Shown piece by piece: positions 13,288-15,217 of a DNA stretch of 15,217 nt; the stretch's first letter is position 1; each line of letters opens with the position of its first letter. Position numbers and translations under genes: made by a program. Below the pieces are notes generated by a model, which worked only from the letters and a program-made list of their open reading frames with translations, searched no databases and was not told the DNA's origin. Source of the DNA: an uncultured Lachnobacterium sp. (lineage in GTDB: Bacteria; Bacillota; Clostridia; Lachnospirales; Lachnospiraceae); NCBI GenBank assembly GCA_900543445.1, contig UQRC01000046.1, forward strand, positions 1-15,217, written 5' to 3'.

Positions 13288-14715
13288 ATGTGGAGTGCAA
13301 TCAATGATTTCCTAGGTGCAGTTGACAATTTTGTCTGGGGTGTACCGCTTATGGTGCTGATTTTGACCGGCGGTCTGCTTCTGACGGTTCGTCTCGGTGT
13401 CTTACAGTTCCGTAAGCTTCCGCTTGCGTTAAAGTGGATGGTGAAGAACGAGGAAGGCGGAGAGGGTGAGATCTCAAGTTTCGGTGCATTATGTACAGCA
13501 CTTAGTGCAACCATTGGTACCGGTAATATCGTCGGTGTTGCGACCGCTGTATGTGCCGGTGGTCCGGGAGCATTATTCTGGATGATCGTGGCAGCGTTTC
13601 TTGGTATGGCAACAAAGTATTCAGAAGGTCTGCTTGCGGTCAAGTATCGTGTGGTAGCGGAGGACGGACACAGCCTTGGTGGACCTTTCCATTATATTGA
13701 GCAGGGTATGGGCGCAAAGTGGAAATGGCTTGCAAAAATGTTTGCATTTTTCGGTGTCTGCGTAGGTCTGTTCGGAATCGGAACCTTCTCACAGGTGAAT
13801 GGTATTGCAAGTGCGATCAACAATTTCTTTGATCCGAACAATGCACATACGGTCAAAATCCTGCCATTCCTCGGATCTTATTCATGGTCTGTAGTTATCG
13901 CATCCCTGATCCTTGCATTCTGCGTAGCTGCCGTACTGATCGGTGGTGTCAAGCGTATCGCAAGTGTCAGCCAGGTTATTGTGCCTTTTATGGCAATCAT
14001 TTATTTTGTATTTGCGGTTGTTCTGATCCTTTGCAATATCAAGGAAGTACCGGCAGCGATTGTTACAATCGTTGAAGCAGCATTTAACCCGAAGGCAATC
14101 ACCGGTGGTGTAGTCGGAAGTATGCTGGTTGCAATGCAGAAAGGTATCGCGCGTGGTATTTTCTCAAACGAAGCTGGTCTTGGTAGCGCGCCGATCGCCG
14201 CTGCAGCAGCACAGACAAAGGAGCCGGTACGTCAGGGACTTGTAAGTATGACCGGAACCTTCATTGATACGATCATTATCTGTACATTAACGGGTCTGTC
14301 CATCGTCTTAACCGGCGCATGGCAGGTAGAAGGACTCGAGGGCGTAGGCGTTACCACTTACGCATTCCAGCAGGGACTTCCGTTCCCTCCTGTTGTATCC
14401 TCCTTCGTACTTATGGTTTGTCTTGTATTCTTTGCATTCACAACTATTCTTGGATGGGATTATTACAGTGAGCGCTGTCTTGAGTACTTGAGTGGCGGTA
14501 ACATGAAGCATGTAAAGATTTATCGCTGGATATACATCTTAGCTGTATTTATCGGACCATACATGACGGTTAGTGCCGTATGGACGATCGCCGATATCTT
14601 CAACGGACTGATGGCGATTCCAAATATGATCGCACTTTTTGCCTTAAGCGGTGTTGTTGCGAAGGAGACGAAGGATTTCTTCAAGAGACATAAGTCGGGA
14701 GAATACCAGGAATAA
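13288..14715 (+). CDS. AGCS-family sodium/glycine-alanine symporter
   Basis: The 475-residue membrane protein belongs to the alanine-or-glycine:cation symporter family. It has about 11 hydrophobic segments, the family signature region SATIGTGNIVGVATAVCAGG (residues 73-92) with GALFWMIVAAFLGMATKYSE right after it, GGPFHYIEQGMG near 133-144, and SNEAGLGSAPIAAAAAQTKE in the second half. It imports alanine or glycine with sodium. The glycine riboswitch in its leader favours glycine as the physiological substrate. The ATG at 13288 follows an AGAGGTAGGA site, and the mRNA leader is about 370 bases long. A perfect terminator follows the gene. Confidence 0.93.
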   Translation: MWSAINDFLGAVDNFVWGVPLMVLILTGGLLLTVRLGVLQFRKLPLALKWMVKNEEGGEGEISSFGALCTALSATIGTGNIVGVATAVCAGGPGALFWMIVAAFLGMATKYSEGLLAVKYRVVAEDGHSLGGPFHYIEQGMGAKWKWLAKMFAFFGVCVGLFGIGTFSQVNGIASAINNFFDPNNAHTVKILPFLGSYSWSVVIASLILAFCVAAVLIGGVKRIASVSQVIVPFMAIIYFVFAVVLILCNIKEVPAAIVTIVEAAFNPKAITGGVVGSMLVAMQKGIARGIFSNEAGLGSAPIAAAAAQTKEPVRQGLVSMTGTFIDTIIICTLTGLSIVLTGAWQVEGLEGVGVTTYAFQQGLPFPPVVSSFVLMVCLVFFAFTTILGWDYYSERCLEYLSGGNMKHVKIYRWIYILAVFIGPYMTVSAVWTIADIFNGLMAIPNMIALFALSGVVAKETKDFFKRHKSGEYQE

Positions 14716-14741
14716 AAGAGTTTAAATGCATATTATGGTTG

Positions 14742-14772
14742 AAAGCAGGATGCGTTGCATCCTGCTTTTATG
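14742..14772 (+). terminator. Rho-independent terminator after the symporter gene
   Basis: AAAGCAGGATGC (14742-14753) pairs perfectly with GCATCCTGCTTT (14757-14768) around a three-base loop, with TTTTAT at its end. Confidence 0.9.
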
Positions 14773-14795
14773 TTATACTTTAAGGTGATTACGAG

Positions 14796-15120
14796 AATTT
14801 TGCGGTGGCGGCTGTTCGGCGGATTCAGCGCCTGCCCCATTCTGAGGACACTAGTTATCCAAAATTACGAATTTGCAGAAAATCTTCGCTGGGCTCCTTC
14901 TATGATTTCTGTCCGCTCAAGCTTAGACAACGGCGCTCCGAATGTTCGCCTGAGCACAGCTGTGTCAGGCGGACATTCGAAGAGCCGCAGTCTAAGCGTT
15001 GCTCGGACACAAAAATTGAGCCCAGCAATGATTTTGGCAAATTCAGCAATTTTGTCTAAAATCGTGTTCCTCACAATGGGGCAGGCGCTGAATCCGCCGA
15101 ACAGCCGCCACCGCAAAATT
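14796..15120. mobile_element. 325-bp near-palindromic repeat element (MITE-like)
   Basis: The left end (14796-14841) and right end (15075-15120) are perfect 46-bp inverted repeats. Inner sequence also pairs: GCTGGGCTC (14888-14896) with GAGCCCAGC (15018-15026), and a central palindrome at 14939-14979 around CACAGCTGTG. All share one symmetry centre near 14958, so the whole element could fold into one long imperfect hairpin. Both strands carry open frames beginning with the same peptide (LRWRLFGGFSACPI), a consequence of the palindrome rather than a gene. It encodes no transposase, and no clear target-site duplication is seen. A non-autonomous transposed repeat is the simplest reading; a structured RNA is the alternative. 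It is more GC-rich than its flanks. Confidence 0.7.
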
Positions 15121-15165
15121 TGCATAAACAATAATGTATGATATAGAAAACAGGAGAACTTATAT

Positions 15166-15217
15166 ATGATCAACCAGATAAAGATTAGCGATTTTCAGGC
15201 ACCGGAATTGGACATCT
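15166..15217 (+). CDS. TrmH-family RNA methyltransferase, N-terminal fragment
   Basis: Only the first 17 codons are inside the window, reading MINQIKISDFQAPELDI. This matches the start of clostridial SpoU/TrmH-type 2'-O-methyltransferases, which begin with an aspartate-phenylalanine segment followed by APELD and then the substrate-binding domain. The ATG has AGGAG (15152-15156) at a good distance. The assignment is from remembered N-terminal pattern on a very short piece. The palindromic element lies only 45 bases upstream, so it probably contributes to or disrupts this gene's promoter region. Confidence 0.5.
   Translation, partial: MINQIKISDFQAPELDI

Noticed and set aside
14755..15173. Open frames on both strands inside the palindromic element
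   Set aside because: They start with the same peptide because the DNA is palindromic; no ribosome binding sites or domains support them.
1..15217. CRISPR arrays, tRNA or rRNA genes
   Set aside because: No regularly spaced direct repeats, and no tRNA cloverleaf or rRNA-like sequence, were noticed on either strand.

Overview
The window looks like chromosome of a low-GC Gram-positive anaerobe of the class Clostridia, most likely a Lachnospiraceae gut bacterium. The support is the AT-leaning codon use, strong AGGAGG-type ribosome binding sites, several TTG/GTG starts, a glycine riboswitch in front of an AGCS symporter, a CarD-family regulator, a DegV protein and a Clostridia-type MATE exporter. 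Genus cannot be fixed from the sequence alone. Nearly all genes are on the plus strand; the only confident minus-strand gene is an XRE regulator at 4938-5270.

Bases 1-3921 carry a plus-strand operon. After a left edge with no confident gene and a terminator (312-336), two very short ORFs with good initiation signals lead into a 583-residue GIY-YIG nuclease / Schlafen-group-3 (DUF2075) helicase fusion. It is followed by a VOC/glyoxalase-fold protein, a MazG-like nucleotide pyrophosphohydrolase, a small conserved-looking protein and a short atypical peptide deformylase, closed by a hairpin at 3884-3921. Nuclease/helicase plus nucleotide pyrophosphohydrolase is plausible for a defence or nucleic-acid-stress unit, but that is inference.

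Bases 3922-6041 are visibly AT-rich and look like an inserted module. An Rnl2-like RNA ligase (plus) converges on an XRE-family repressor (minus), and a complete DinJ/YafQ-type toxin-antitoxin pair follows. The RNA ligase promoter holds two perfect copies of the palindrome TAACC-N3-GGTTA, and the XRE gene's own promoter holds a third copy with one mismatch. This points to a small autoregulated circuit controlling an RNA repair enzyme, next to an RNA-cleaving toxin. It is the most interesting signal in the window.

Bases 6042-12813 return to more ordinary chromosome: a 5' remnant of a probable pyridoxamine-phosphate-oxidase-like gene, an arginase-fold protein, a CarD-family regulator, a zinc-dependent phospholipase C-like protein followed by a frameshifted relative, a DegV lipid-binding protein, galactose mutarotase and a MATE exporter.

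Bases 12814-15217 hold a tandem glycine riboswitch driving an AGCS sodium/amino acid symporter (probably glycine or alanine uptake) and its terminator. A 325-bp near-palindromic element with perfect 46-bp terminal inverted repeats follows, then the first 17 codons of a probable TrmH-family RNA methyltransferase running off the right edge.
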